From positions 1 to 54,343 of the forward strand of contig WHTT01000042.1 of the NCBI GenBank assembly GCA_009377605.1: a stretch of 54,343 bases of DNA, written 5' to 3'. The position numbers were made by a program, and so were the translations under genes. Source of the stretch: Luteitalea sp. (GTDB lineage: Bacteria; Acidobacteriota; Vicinamibacteria; Vicinamibacterales; Vicinamibacteraceae). Shown piece by piece: positions 32,716-41,153 of the stretch; positions within the stretch are counted from its first letter, which is position 1; the number at the start of each line of letters is the position of its first letter. The notes below the pieces were generated by a model. It did not search any database, was not told the DNA's origin, and saw only the letters and a list, made by a program, of their open reading frames with translations.

Positions 32716-34263
32716 GTGTGGAGCCTTGCCAGCATCCTCCTCGCCCTCGTCGTCATCACGCCCGCGTGGGCACAAGCCACGCGCGGCTCTGACGCCGGGC
32801 TTCATCGCGCCGAGCAGCAAATATCGGCAGGCGATCTGCCGGGTGCACGGGACTCTCTCGAGCGCCTGGCCGCCGAGCGTCCGGATGACGTGCGCGTCAA
32901 CTATCTCCTCGGTGTCGTTGCCGAGCACGAGAACAGGCTGCCCGAAGCAGTCGAGCAGTATCGACGCGTCGTGAAGGCGGCGCCAGACGAGGCGTTGGCG
33001 TGGGATCGGTTGGGCTTCGTGCAGGGGCGTCTGGGACGGACGGCCGACGCCATCTCGCACTTCGAGAAAGCAGCCGCGCTCGACCCGAATCTGTTCGACG
33101 CTCAGTATCATCTGGGAGCGACGAAATGGTGGACGAAGGACTTCCGCGGGGCGCTGCCCGCGCTGCGCTCTGCCGTGGCGCTCGATCCAAAGCATCCGGA
33201 GGCGCGTTACTACTTTGGCGTGACGCTCAAAGAGACCGGCGAGCTGCAAGCAGCGCTCGAAGCGCTGGAGGCTGCTGCCACACTCGGTCCTGGCCTTCCG
33301 CTCGTGCACCTGCAGCTCGGACTGGCTCGCAGAGAGGTGGGAGACATGGACGGCGCGGTCGCCGCAATCGAGCGCGCGGCGGCGCTCGATGCCGACAATC
33401 GGGACGCGCAGCATGCGCTCGCCTTGACGCTGGTCCAAAAGGGCGAATGGCGAGAAGCGGAGGCGCGTCTCACACGGTTGGTCCAACAGGATGCCACCGA
33501 TTCGGTCGCGCGTCTGAACCTGGGCTACTCGCAGCTCCAGCGCGGCAATCTGCGCGGCGCCATTGCCACCTTTCAAGAGCTGGTCGAACAGGACCCGCAG
33601 AATGCCGAAGCCTTCTACAACCTTGGCATGGCGCTCAAGCAGCGGGACGAGTTCGACGACGCCGAGCGCGCCCTCAGCCGGGCGAAGGCACTCGACCCGA
33701 CGTTGCCGGAAGCACCCTATACGCTTGGCGTCGTTCTCTGGCAAACGGGCCGGCTCGAGGAAGCCGTGCGCGAGTTCGACCAGGCGCTCGCGGTTGATCC
33801 CCAGATGGCGGATGCGCACTACATGCGCGGCACGGTCCTGAGGCAGCTTGGCCGCTTGGAGGACGCCATTGCCGCCTTTCGTCGAGCGGCACAGCTGAGA
33901 CCGACGTCAGCAGAAACGTATCTCAGCCTTGGCCAGGCACTGCAGCAACAGCGCGACGCGACAGGGGCGGCGAACGCCTTTGCGGAGGCGAAGCGGCTGA
34001 ACGAGCGCAAGACGGATGCGCAGGCGTCGACCTTCGCGGTGGGCGTCGGCCGCGAGAAGCTCAAACAACGCGACATCGCGGGAGCCATCACGCAGTTCCG
34101 CGAAGCCATTCGCCTGGCGCCGGCCAATCCACAAGCGCACTATCAGCTCGCGCTCGTGCTCCGCCTGCGCGGTCGAGACGACGAAGCTCGCAAGCACTTC
34201 GAGGAAGCTCGGCGCTTGGCGCCATATCTGAAGCCGCCGGGGGATGGGCGGGTGACAAGGTGA
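32716..34263 (+). CDS. Exported TPR-repeat protein
   Basis: The product is 515 residues from GTG 32716, with a signal peptide (VWSLASILLALVVITPAWAQA, here residues 1-20). It is then almost wholly TPR, about 13 units with recurring motifs such as ALAWDRLGFVQGRLGRTADA and AFYNLGMALKQRDEFDDAE. The function is protein scaffolding in the periplasm or on the cell surface; partners are unknown. The frame opens back to 32638 but would overlap the cbs start, so GTG at the signal peptide is chosen. The last residues RVTR and the stop come from a 16-bp repeat array. It is the first gene of the rightward exported cluster. Confidence 0.85.
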   Translation: MWSLASILLALVVITPAWAQATRGSDAGLHRAEQQISAGDLPGARDSLERLAAERPDDVRVNYLLGVVAEHENRLPEAVEQYRRVVKAAPDEALAWDRLGFVQGRLGRTADAISHFEKAAALDPNLFDAQYHLGATKWWTKDFRGALPALRSAVALDPKHPEARYYFGVTLKETGELQAALEALEAAATLGPGLPLVHLQLGLARREVGDMDGAVAAIERAAALDADNRDAQHALALTLVQKGEWREAEARLTRLVQQDATDSVARLNLGYSQLQRGNLRGAIATFQELVEQDPQNAEAFYNLGMALKQRDEFDDAERALSRAKALDPTLPEAPYTLGVVLWQTGRLEEAVREFDQALAVDPQMADAHYMRGTVLRQLGRLEDAIAAFRRAAQLRPTSAETYLSLGQALQQQRDATGAANAFAEAKRLNERKTDAQASTFAVGVGREKLKQRDIAGAITQFREAIRLAPANPQAHYQLALVLRLRGRDDEARKHFEEARRLAPYLKPPGDGRVTR

Positions 34264-34298
34264 GGGGGTGACAAAGTGAAGGGGTGACGGGGTAAGCT
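34252..34298 (+). repeat. 16-bp GTGACAAGGTGAGGGG array, partial third locus
   Basis: One exact unit (34252-34267), one with two changes (34268-34283) and a broken third follow each other. The 95-bp core and the right inverted arms seen at 12518-12692 and 37195-37370 are absent. The first unit supplies the stop codon of the TPR gene. The following 110 bp (34299-34407) show no feature except the ribosome-binding site of the next gene. Confidence 0.75.
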
Positions 34299-34407
34299 TT
34301 CATCACGCTCAATGAAGCGCTGGCCAGGTACGCTTGGCACGGCCGCCACCATACGGCACACGTGAGCGCATTGAGAAGGCGGATGGGCTGGTAGAAGGTG
34401 TCGCTAC

Positions 34408-36147
34408 ATGGGTGCGCGATGGCTGACTGTGGTAGCTGCATCGATGGCAGCGTGGCTCCTGGGCACGCCGCATCCGATTGCGAGTCGTGCGGCGTCTTCC
34501 GCCTTGCCCTTCCGCTTCACGAACACGGCTCGTGAAGCCGGCCTGGATCAGCTGACGGTCTACGGAGGCCGCGAGACGAACACGTATCTTCTCGAGACCA
34601 CAGGATCTGGTGTCGCGCTCACCGATTACGACAAGGATGGCTGGCTCGACGTCTTTCTCGTCAACGGCACCACGCTTGCCGGGTTCCCGAAGGGAGAGGA
34701 GCCGACCGCGCACCTCTACCGCAACAAGCGCGACGGCACGTTCGACGATGTCACGGAGCGCGCCGGCCTGCAGCAGAGCGGTTGGGGGCAGGGGGCCTGC
34801 GTTGGCGACTACGACAAGGATGATTGGGACGATCTCTACGTCACCTATTGGGGCCAGAATCGGCTGTTTCGCAACCGCGGCGACGGCACGTTCGAGGAGG
34901 TCACCGAGCGTGCGGGGCTGAAGACGCCGCGTCGTTGGGGAGCCGGCTGTGCATTCCTCGACTACGATCGCGACGGCGATCTCGATCTGTTTGCCGCCAA
35001 CTACATCGCGATGGAGCTGGAGTCGACCCCAACGCCGTCATCCGGCCTGTGCCGTTACAAAGGCATTGCCGTTGCCTGCGGCCCGCCAGGGCTCGAGGGC
35101 GGCAAGAACGCTCTGTACCGCAACAACGGCGACGGCACCTTCGAGGATGTCTCTGCTCCCTCGGGCATCGCGCGCGCGAACGGGACATACGGGCTGGGCG
35201 TGAGCACGCTCGATTTCAACGACGATGGCTGGACCGACGTGTACGTGGCAAACGACTCGAGTCCAAGCGCTTTGTACATCAACCAGCGCGACGGCACGTT
35301 CAGTGACGAAGGCGTCAAGGCCGGCTGCGCATACAGTCAGGATGGCAAGCCCCAGGCAGGGATGGGTATTGCGATTGCCGACTTCGACCACAACGGGACG
35401 TTCGACATCTTCAAGACGAATTTTGCCGGCGACACCTCGACACTCTATATCAACCTGGATGGCGAATTCTGCGAGGATCGGACTTACAGCGCAGGGATCG
35501 GCGTGAACACCCGTTACCTGGGGTGGGGTGTCGCCTTTCTCGACCTCGACCACGACGGCTGGAAAGACCTCTTTCTCGTCAACGGGCACGTCTATCCGGA
35601 GGTGGCCCAACTCGAAGCCGAAGCGCACTACGAGCAGCGCAAGATCGTCTACCGCAATCTCGCGAACGGCCGCTTCGAGGACATTACCGATCGATTGGGC
35701 GAGCCAGTCACGGCGCCAAGAGCGGGCAGAGGGGCGGCGTTTGGCGATCTGGACAACGACGGCGACATCGACGTTGTCGTCAACAACGTACACGACCGGC
35801 CCGATCTGTTCCGGCTGGACCGGCAGACGAACCGGAGCTCCTCGACGGGTGATACACCGGGTCACCGATGGGTGCTCGTCGATTTGGTGGGCGGAAGGGG
35901 AAATCGACACGCTATCGGCGCACGCGTTCGCATCACGGCGGCTGGCACGACGCAGGTCGACGAAGTTCGTGGCGGCGGCAGCTACTACGCCCAGAACGAC
36001 TTTCGCGTGCACTTCGGTCTCGGGAGCGCCGCGACAATCGAGCGGCTCGAGGTCCGCTGGCCGGACGGTCGTGACGAGGTCTGGACGAAGCTGCCGACCA
36101 ACCAGATTCTCGAGATCAAGCAGGGTTCCGGAAGCCCCGGCGCGTGA
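34408..36147 (+). CDS. CRTAC1-like exported FG-GAP/ASPIC-UnbV protein 1
   Basis: The 579-residue protein has a signal peptide (about residues 1-28), seven FG-GAP/VCBS units and a C-terminal ASPIC/UnbV domain. The calcium-type loops are DYDKDGWLD, DYDKDDWDD, DYDRDGDLD, DFNDDGWTD, DFDHNGTFD, DLDHDGWKD and DLDNDGDID, so a seven-bladed propeller is likely. GGGSYYAQNDFRVHFGLG and LEVRWPDGR mark UnbV. AAGGTG precedes the ATG by seven bases. The family is abundant in Acidobacteriota and Planctomycetota and has no established role. The next gene starts with a GTG inside the stop region (GTGA), so translation is coupled. Confidence 0.9.
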   Translation: MGARWLTVVAASMAAWLLGTPHPIASRAASSALPFRFTNTAREAGLDQLTVYGGRETNTYLLETTGSGVALTDYDKDGWLDVFLVNGTTLAGFPKGEEPTAHLYRNKRDGTFDDVTERAGLQQSGWGQGACVGDYDKDDWDDLYVTYWGQNRLFRNRGDGTFEEVTERAGLKTPRRWGAGCAFLDYDRDGDLDLFAANYIAMELESTPTPSSGLCRYKGIAVACGPPGLEGGKNALYRNNGDGTFEDVSAPSGIARANGTYGLGVSTLDFNDDGWTDVYVANDSSPSALYINQRDGTFSDEGVKAGCAYSQDGKPQAGMGIAIADFDHNGTFDIFKTNFAGDTSTLYINLDGEFCEDRTYSAGIGVNTRYLGWGVAFLDLDHDGWKDLFLVNGHVYPEVAQLEAEAHYEQRKIVYRNLANGRFEDITDRLGEPVTAPRAGRGAAFGDLDNDGDIDVVVNNVHDRPDLFRLDRQTNRSSSTGDTPGHRWVLVDLVGGRGNRHAIGARVRITAAGTTQVDEVRGGGSYYAQNDFRVHFGLGSAATIERLEVRWPDGRDEVWTKLPTNQILEIKQGSGSPGA

Positions 36148-37184
36148 CCTCCACCATGTCGACACCTTCACGTCGCGTCGCGGTGGGGACCATCATCGCG
36201 GTTATTCTGACCGCATCGTCAGCGGCGGCCGTGCAGTCTCGAGCCACAGAATCACCGATCGATGCTTTGCTGGCTGATGCTCGTGTCTTGATTGACGCTG
36301 GCAAGCCGCGCGACGCGCTGGCGCACCTTCAGGCGGCTGGCGCGCCGGAGGACGTGCGAGTCGATGCGCTCGTCGGCGTGGCGTACTACCACGCCGACGA
36401 ATACGACAAGGCGGTGCAACAGCTCCTGGCCATTCATCCGAAGCTCCCGGAGCGATCGGCGGAACGCCGGGAGGTCGAGAAGGTCTTGGGCCTGTCCTTG
36501 CACTTGCAGGGACGCTCTGCGGACGCGGTCCCTTGGCTGGAGCGCGCGCGTGCGGCCGGCGGTGACAGCCTCGAGCTCTCTCAGGTCCTGGCCGTTGCCT
36601 ACCTCCAGACCCAGCAACCGGATCAGGTGCGTGCCGTGCTCGCACGTCTCTTTGGCGTGCCGTCGGATTCCGCGGCAGCCTCGCTCTTGACGGCACAGCT
36701 CATGATCCGCCACGAGCACAACAAGTCGGCAGAAGCCGCGCTCGAGCAGGCCGTCATGAAGGATCCGAAGCTCCCGCGCGCACACTTCCTCCTGGGCCAG
36801 CTCGCGTTGTTCGCCGGGCGGTACGACGAGGCCGTTCGTTGGACGGAGAAGGAGCTCGAGGTGAACCCCTCCGATGCCATGGCGTTCTCGCAGCTCGGCG
36901 ACGCGTACGTGCATCTCCAGAAATGGGAGCCGGCCATCGCCGCGCTGCAACGCTCCATCTGGATCAATCCCTACTACAGCGCGCCGTTCATCCTGCTGGG
37001 CCGCGCGTACATGCGCATGGAACAGCCAGCCGCCGCGGAGGGGATGTTGCGCCGTGCCGTCCAATACGATCCAAACAACCGCCAGGCCCGCTACATGCTC
37101 GCGCGCGTGTTGCAGCAGTTGGGGCGAACGGACGAAGCCAAGCGCGAGCTGGCGATCATGCAGAAGCTCCCGCAGCGCCGGTAG
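36144..37184 (+). CDS. Exported TPR protein 2
   Basis: The product is 346 residues from GTG 36144, or 342 from ATG 36156. It has a signal peptide (VAVGTIIAVILTASSAAAVQS) followed by about eight TPR-like units, for example ALVGVAYYHADEYDKAVQQL and AFSQLGDAYVHLQKWEPAIA. It overlaps the CRTAC1 gene by four bases, so the propeller and TPR proteins are made together. It ends just before the tandem array of repeat copy B. The role is unknown. Confidence 0.85.
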   Translation: MTSTMSTPSRRVAVGTIIAVILTASSAAAVQSRATESPIDALLADARVLIDAGKPRDALAHLQAAGAPEDVRVDALVGVAYYHADEYDKAVQQLLAIHPKLPERSAERREVEKVLGLSLHLQGRSADAVPWLERARAAGGDSLELSQVLAVAYLQTQQPDQVRAVLARLFGVPSDSAAASLLTAQLMIRHEHNKSAEAALEQAVMKDPKLPRAHFLLGQLALFAGRYDEAVRWTEKELEVNPSDAMAFSQLGDAYVHLQKWEPAIAALQRSIWINPYYSAPFILLGRAYMRMEQPAAAEGMLRRAVQYDPNNRQARYMLARVLQQLGRTDEAKRELAIMQKLPQRR

Positions 37185-37194
37185 GCGGGAGAAG

Positions 37195-37370
37195 GTGACA
37201 AGGTGAGGGGGTGACAAGGTGAGGGGGTGACAAGGTGAGGGGGTGACAAGGTGAGGGGTAGTTCGATGCACTGGCGTGGAAGCGGGGCGACGCTTTTCAA
37301 ATCGGTCTACGCTTTTCCGTCGCTTGATGTGGGCTTGATATGCTGCGAGCCACCCGTTCACCTTGTCACC
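37195..37370. repeat. Dispersed inverted-repeat element, copy B
   Basis: Four perfect 16-bp units GTGACAAGGTGAGGGG run from 37195 to 37258. The 95-bp core is 37259-37353 and one inverted unit CCGTTCACCTTGTCAC follows at 37354-37369. Compared with copy A, unit number differs on both sides (4 and 1 here, 2 and 2 there) while the core is 93% identical. Degenerate C-rich repeats continue to about 37400. It fills the spacer between the TPR gene and the TonB receptor. Confidence 0.92.
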
Positions 37371-37373
37371 TAG
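37266..37373 (+). CDS. Possible 35-residue microprotein inside repeat copy B
   Basis: An ATG 11 bases after AGGTGA opens a 35-codon frame starting MHWRGSGATLFKSV and ending CCEPPVHLVT, stop TAG at 37371. In copy A (ATG 12557) the same frame is kept through the element. The seven base differences between copies change only two residues (Arg/Gly at 4, Tyr/Asp at 15). The other five, including a TTG/CTA Leu pair, are silent. In copy A the frame has no stop at the element end and runs on to 12901. Expression is unproven. Confidence 0.3.
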   Translation: MHWRGSGATLFKSVYAFPSLDVGLICCEPPVHLVT

Positions 37374-37399
37374 TCACCCTTCGCCCCTCGCCCCTCGTA

Positions 37400-37428
37400 T
37401 TGACTCCTGCGCGTGACCTCCGTAGCAT
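37400..37428 (+). promoter_or_regulatory. Candidate sigma-70-type promoter for the TonB receptor gene
   Basis: TTGACT (37400-37405) and TAGCAT (37423-37428) are 17 bp apart, about 145 bp before the receptor start. The -35 is a five-of-six match and the -10 four-of-six. The remaining spacer to 37573 shows no gene or repeat. Confidence 0.35.
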
Positions 37429-37573
37429 TAGGCATTAAACGTTTCACCTCACCCGCCGCCCTTCGAGAAGCGGAGGCGTGCGCGCGCGGCAGCTGTCCGA
37501 TGCGGCGGCCGCGCCGAGATCATGAGCGCTCGCCACCGCCGGCGTCGAACCGCGGCCTGCTTCGGGGGTACTT

Positions 37574-40500
37574 ATGTCCAGCGTGTCCAGGTGCTCTATC
37601 TGTTGGCTGGCCCTCCGTCGCCACTTCTTGACGTGGCTTGCCTGCCTTGGCATTGCCCTAGGCCTGACAGCGAGCGCTGCCGCCCAAGCCGTGTACGGCA
37701 GCATCAGTGGGAGGGTCACGGATGAGAGCGGCGGTATTCTCCCCGGCGTCACCGTCACGATCACGAGTGTCGAGCGTCAGACCACCGACGCCGTGGTGAG
37801 CAACGCGTCCGGCTTCTACGTGAAGGATCGTCTCGTGCCTGGGGTCTACGAGATCAAAGCGGAGCTGCAAGGCTTCAAGCTGACGATCGTCCCACAGGTC
37901 ACGGTGAGCGTCGACACGCAGACACCCGTGAACTTCACGTTGGAGGTTGGCGGGATGGCGGAGGAGGTGACGGTCACGGGCGGCGCGCCGCTGCTCAAGA
38001 CCGACCGTGCCGATGTCGCGACGACCTTCGATACGCGGCAGGTGACCGACCTGCCCGTGTTGGATCGCAACGCCACGAAGTTCCTGCTCCTGACACCGGG
38101 AACCCAGCAGCTGCAATGGCAGCACGCCGCGAGTGAGAATCCGCAAGGGTCGACGCAGATTCAGGTGAACGGACAGCACTTCAGCCAAACGGGCTTCCAG
38201 CTCGACGGCACCGACAATCGCGACCCGATCCTCGGTATCGCCGTCATCAACGCCACGCTCGAGGGCGTCGCGGAGATGAAGATCACATCGCAGAACTACG
38301 AAGCGGAGTTTGGCCAGGCCCTGGCCGGAGTGGTGAGCGTGCGTACCAAGTCCGGGACGAACGAGCTGCACGGGAGCGCCTTCGAGTTCTATCAAGGCGA
38401 CAGGTTTCAGGCGCGCAACCCGTTCACCCAGTTCCAGCCGGATCCGGTGACGGGGCGCTTCATCCCGCCAAGCAAGCGGAACCAGTTCGGCGGATCGTTG
38501 GGTGGCCCCCTACGGCGGAATCAGTGGTTCCTCTTCGGCGACTATCAGGGGACGCGAACCGAACAGGGCGGCTCGCTGCTGCTGACCGTGCCGACCGAGG
38601 AGGCGCGTCGCGGTGATCTGAGCGCGTATAGTGCGACCATCTACGATCCTGCGACCGGCGCTGCGGGCAGTCCAGGAGGCCGCCAGCCGTTCCCCGGTAA
38701 CCGGGTTCCAGCGTCGCGATTGTCGCCTCAGGCGCAGGCGGTCCTCGAGCTCGTGCCGATGCCCAATGCGCCAGGGACGCAAAATGGCACGCGCGACAAC
38801 TACGTGGCGTCGGTCACCGATACGTTCGATGAGAACTCGTTCAACCTGCGCCTCGACGGGCGGCTGAGCGAGAGCCTCAACACATTCGGACGCTACAGCG
38901 TTCAGGACTTCGCGCGCGATGGCCAGCCGGCCTTCGCCGAGGCGGGTGGCGATGCCATCGAGCTCGGCGGTGTATCAGACGTTCGTAACCAGAGCCTCGC
39001 GTATGGGGTTGACAAGGCCTTCAGCTCGACACTGTTGGCAGACTTCCGCTTCGGATGGTTTCGCTATCGGGTCGACGTCCTGCCGTTCGACTACGGCACG
39101 ACGCCGGCCGCCGACGCCGGCATCCCGGGCCTGAACCTCGACACCGACTTCACCTCCGGCTTGCCGGCCATGTTCATCGGTGAGGAGGACGAGGACCGGT
39201 TCTTCGAGCTCGGATCGGGCCTCGGTGTGAACCGCTGTAACTGCCCGCTGGAGCAAGATGAGCAGCAATGGCAGATCGTCGGCAACCTGACGAAGCTGTG
39301 GCGCGACCATACCGTCAAGCTCGGCATCGACGTCCGACGGGCCTACAACTTGCGCGTGCCGAGCGATAACCATCGCTCTGGCGAGCTGACCTTCCTGCAA
39401 TCACGCACCGCTGGCCCGGGTGGCGTCGGCGGGTTGCCGATCGCCTCGTTCCTGCTCGGCGACGTGAGCAGATTCAGCCGCTACGCCAGCACTGTGACCG
39501 ATGCGAAGGAACGGCAATGGCGCCACTTCTATTACGCGCAGGACACGTGGCGTCCCACGCCGAAGCTGACGCTCAACTACGGCTTGCGCCTCGACGTCAT
39601 CAATCCGCAGACCATCAACGGCGCCGGGAATGCAGGATTTCTCGACCTCGATACCGGCGAGATGAAAGTGGTGGGGGTCGGCGACATCGGCCTCAACGGC
39701 GACGTCGAGAATTCGTTCAACTGGGCGCCGCGCTTGAGCGCAGCCTACCAGCTCGACGAGAAGACGGTGATTCGCGCCGGATACGGTCGCGCGTACGACC
39801 TGGGCGTCTTCGGCTCGCTCTTCGGCCACAGCGTGACGCAGAACCTGCCGGTGCTCGCGGTGCAGAGCATGAACCCCCCGTCGGATTTCGACTCGGTGTT
39901 CTCGCTCTCGCAAGGGCCAGCTCCGCCCCCGTTCCCGGACGTGCCCTCCGACGGGCGGTTCCCCTTGCCGGTAGGCGTCAGCGCGCGCGCACTGCCCGAC
40001 AAGCAGCGACCGCTGGCCATCGACGCCTTCAACGTCTTCGTCCAGCGGCAGCTCCAAGATGATCTCTCGATCGAAGTAGGCTACGTAGGCAATCGTGGTG
40101 AGAACGTGTTCGCTGGTGACGGACCCGAGACCAACGTCAACGAACCAACAATCGACGGTTTTGCAGAGAGCCTCTCGCGTGACGAGCGTCGTCCGTTCTT
40201 CGAAGGCCGCCGTACCGCCGTCGGGAACTACGGCGGCAGCTTCGGGTGGACGCAGGACATCGGGTACTTCTGCAATTGTGCGAACAACTGGTACGATGCG
40301 TTGCAAACAAAGCTCGAGAAACGGTTCTCGAACGGGTACAGCTATCGAATCTCCTACACGCTTCAAAAGGCGGTCGGGCAGGGCGGCGGCGGCTTCTTCT
40401 GGGACTCCGACCTCGAGAAAGGGGTGCAGGACTGGGATCGGACCCATACGATTGTCGCCTCGCTCGTTACGGAGCTTCCCATTGGCCGCGATCGGCTGTT

Positions 40501-41020
40501 CTTGTCAGATATCGCTCCAGCGCTGGAGTACATCGTCGGCGGGTGGCAAGTCAATGCCAACCACACCTGGATGAGCGGCTTGCCCTTCAACGTGAATTAC
40601 CGAGGAGCGGCGGACGATCGCGACGTGGGACCGAATCGTCCGGATCTCATCGGCGATCCCGAGGGACCCAAGACCAGAGACCAGTGGTTCAACGTCACGC
40701 CGATCGGCGAGGCGGGCAGCGCCTTTGGCCGCCCAGCCCGCGGCAGCTTCGGCAACCTGGAGCGGAACGCGCTGCGTGGATCGACGTTCTGGCAGACCGA
40801 CGCGTCGCTCTTCAAGCACTTTCGCGTGGGCGCGACGGGCGACTTACAGATACGCATCGAAGCGCTCAACCTCTTCAACCATGTCAACTTGGGGCTTCCG
40901 GATACGACGATTGGGGTGGCCGGCGACCTGAACGAGAACGCGGGCCGCATCACGGGAACCGCCTTCGAGGGCACGGCACCTATGCGAAGGCTCCAGTTTG
41001 CCGTGCGCTATACGTTCTGA
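37574..41020 (+). CDS. TonB-dependent receptor, Oar-like, with carboxypeptidase regulatory domain
   Basis: This 1,148-residue outer-membrane protein has a signal peptide ending near ASAAAQA (residue 38). A carboxypeptidase-regulatory-like domain follows (about 42-125, GSISGRVTDESGGILPGVTV). Then come EEVTVTGG, a plug domain, and a large beta-barrel ending in FAVRYTF with the C-terminal aromatic residue. Paired cysteines occur in NRCNCPLE and YFCNCANNW. Family members import large or scarce ligands with TonB energy or sit on the cell surface; the ligand is unknown. It lies between the TPR and cytochrome genes of the exported cluster. GGGGG precedes the ATG. A long hairpin ends the gene. Confidence 0.92.
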   Translation: MSSVSRCSICWLALRRHFLTWLACLGIALGLTASAAAQAVYGSISGRVTDESGGILPGVTVTITSVERQTTDAVVSNASGFYVKDRLVPGVYEIKAELQGFKLTIVPQVTVSVDTQTPVNFTLEVGGMAEEVTVTGGAPLLKTDRADVATTFDTRQVTDLPVLDRNATKFLLLTPGTQQLQWQHAASENPQGSTQIQVNGQHFSQTGFQLDGTDNRDPILGIAVINATLEGVAEMKITSQNYEAEFGQALAGVVSVRTKSGTNELHGSAFEFYQGDRFQARNPFTQFQPDPVTGRFIPPSKRNQFGGSLGGPLRRNQWFLFGDYQGTRTEQGGSLLLTVPTEEARRGDLSAYSATIYDPATGAAGSPGGRQPFPGNRVPASRLSPQAQAVLELVPMPNAPGTQNGTRDNYVASVTDTFDENSFNLRLDGRLSESLNTFGRYSVQDFARDGQPAFAEAGGDAIELGGVSDVRNQSLAYGVDKAFSSTLLADFRFGWFRYRVDVLPFDYGTTPAADAGIPGLNLDTDFTSGLPAMFIGEEDEDRFFELGSGLGVNRCNCPLEQDEQQWQIVGNLTKLWRDHTVKLGIDVRRAYNLRVPSDNHRSGELTFLQSRTAGPGGVGGLPIASFLLGDVSRFSRYASTVTDAKERQWRHFYYAQDTWRPTPKLTLNYGLRLDVINPQTINGAGNAGFLDLDTGEMKVVGVGDIGLNGDVENSFNWAPRLSAAYQLDEKTVIRAGYGRAYDLGVFGSLFGHSVTQNLPVLAVQSMNPPSDFDSVFSLSQGPAPPPFPDVPSDGRFPLPVGVSARALPDKQRPLAIDAFNVFVQRQLQDDLSIEVGYVGNRGENVFAGDGPETNVNEPTIDGFAESLSRDERRPFFEGRRTAVGNYGGSFGWTQDIGYFCNCANNWYDALQTKLEKRFSNGYSYRISYTLQKAVGQGGGGFFWDSDLEKGVQDWDRTHTIVASLVTELPIGRDRLFLSDIAPALEYIVGGWQVNANHTWMSGLPFNVNYRGAADDRDVGPNRPDLIGDPEGPKTRDQWFNVTPIGEAGSAFGRPARGSFGNLERNALRGSTFWQTDASLFKHFRVGATGDLQIRIEALNLFNHVNLGLPDTTIGVAGDLNENAGRITGTAFEGTAPMRRLQFAVRYTF

Positions 41021-41025
41021 TGCAC

Positions 41026-41101
41026 GCCGAGAAAAAGGAACCGGGTAACTTTTCCGGGAACGAATGCAGCCGGAAAAGGTACCCGGTTCCTTTTCTCGGC
41101 G
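41026..41101 (+). terminator. GGTACC hairpin family, copy 2
   Basis: Arms of about 32 bases start CGCCGAGAAAA (41026) and end TTTTCTCGGCG (41101). Inside are GGAACCGGGT and ACCCGGTTCC, then CTTTTCCGG and CCGGAAAAG around a 12-base loop. It follows the receptor stop and would terminate it, separating it from the cytochrome gene. The central sequence is shared with 29895-29946 and 53757-53808. Confidence 0.85.
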
Positions 41102-41153
41102 CCTAGCGTTTTTGTACTATTGACCCATTCTTTGCCCCGACGTTGACTGAACC

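Noticed and set aside
37195-37258. Tandem 16-bp units as a CRISPR array
   Set aside because: Units are directly adjacent without spacers, and no cas genes are present.
36252-37361. Minus-strand frame through copy B reading WLAAYQAHIKRRKSV, suggestive of a recombinase fragment
   Set aside because: Copy A has a stop in this frame and mostly replacement changes, and the rest is antisense to a TPR gene.
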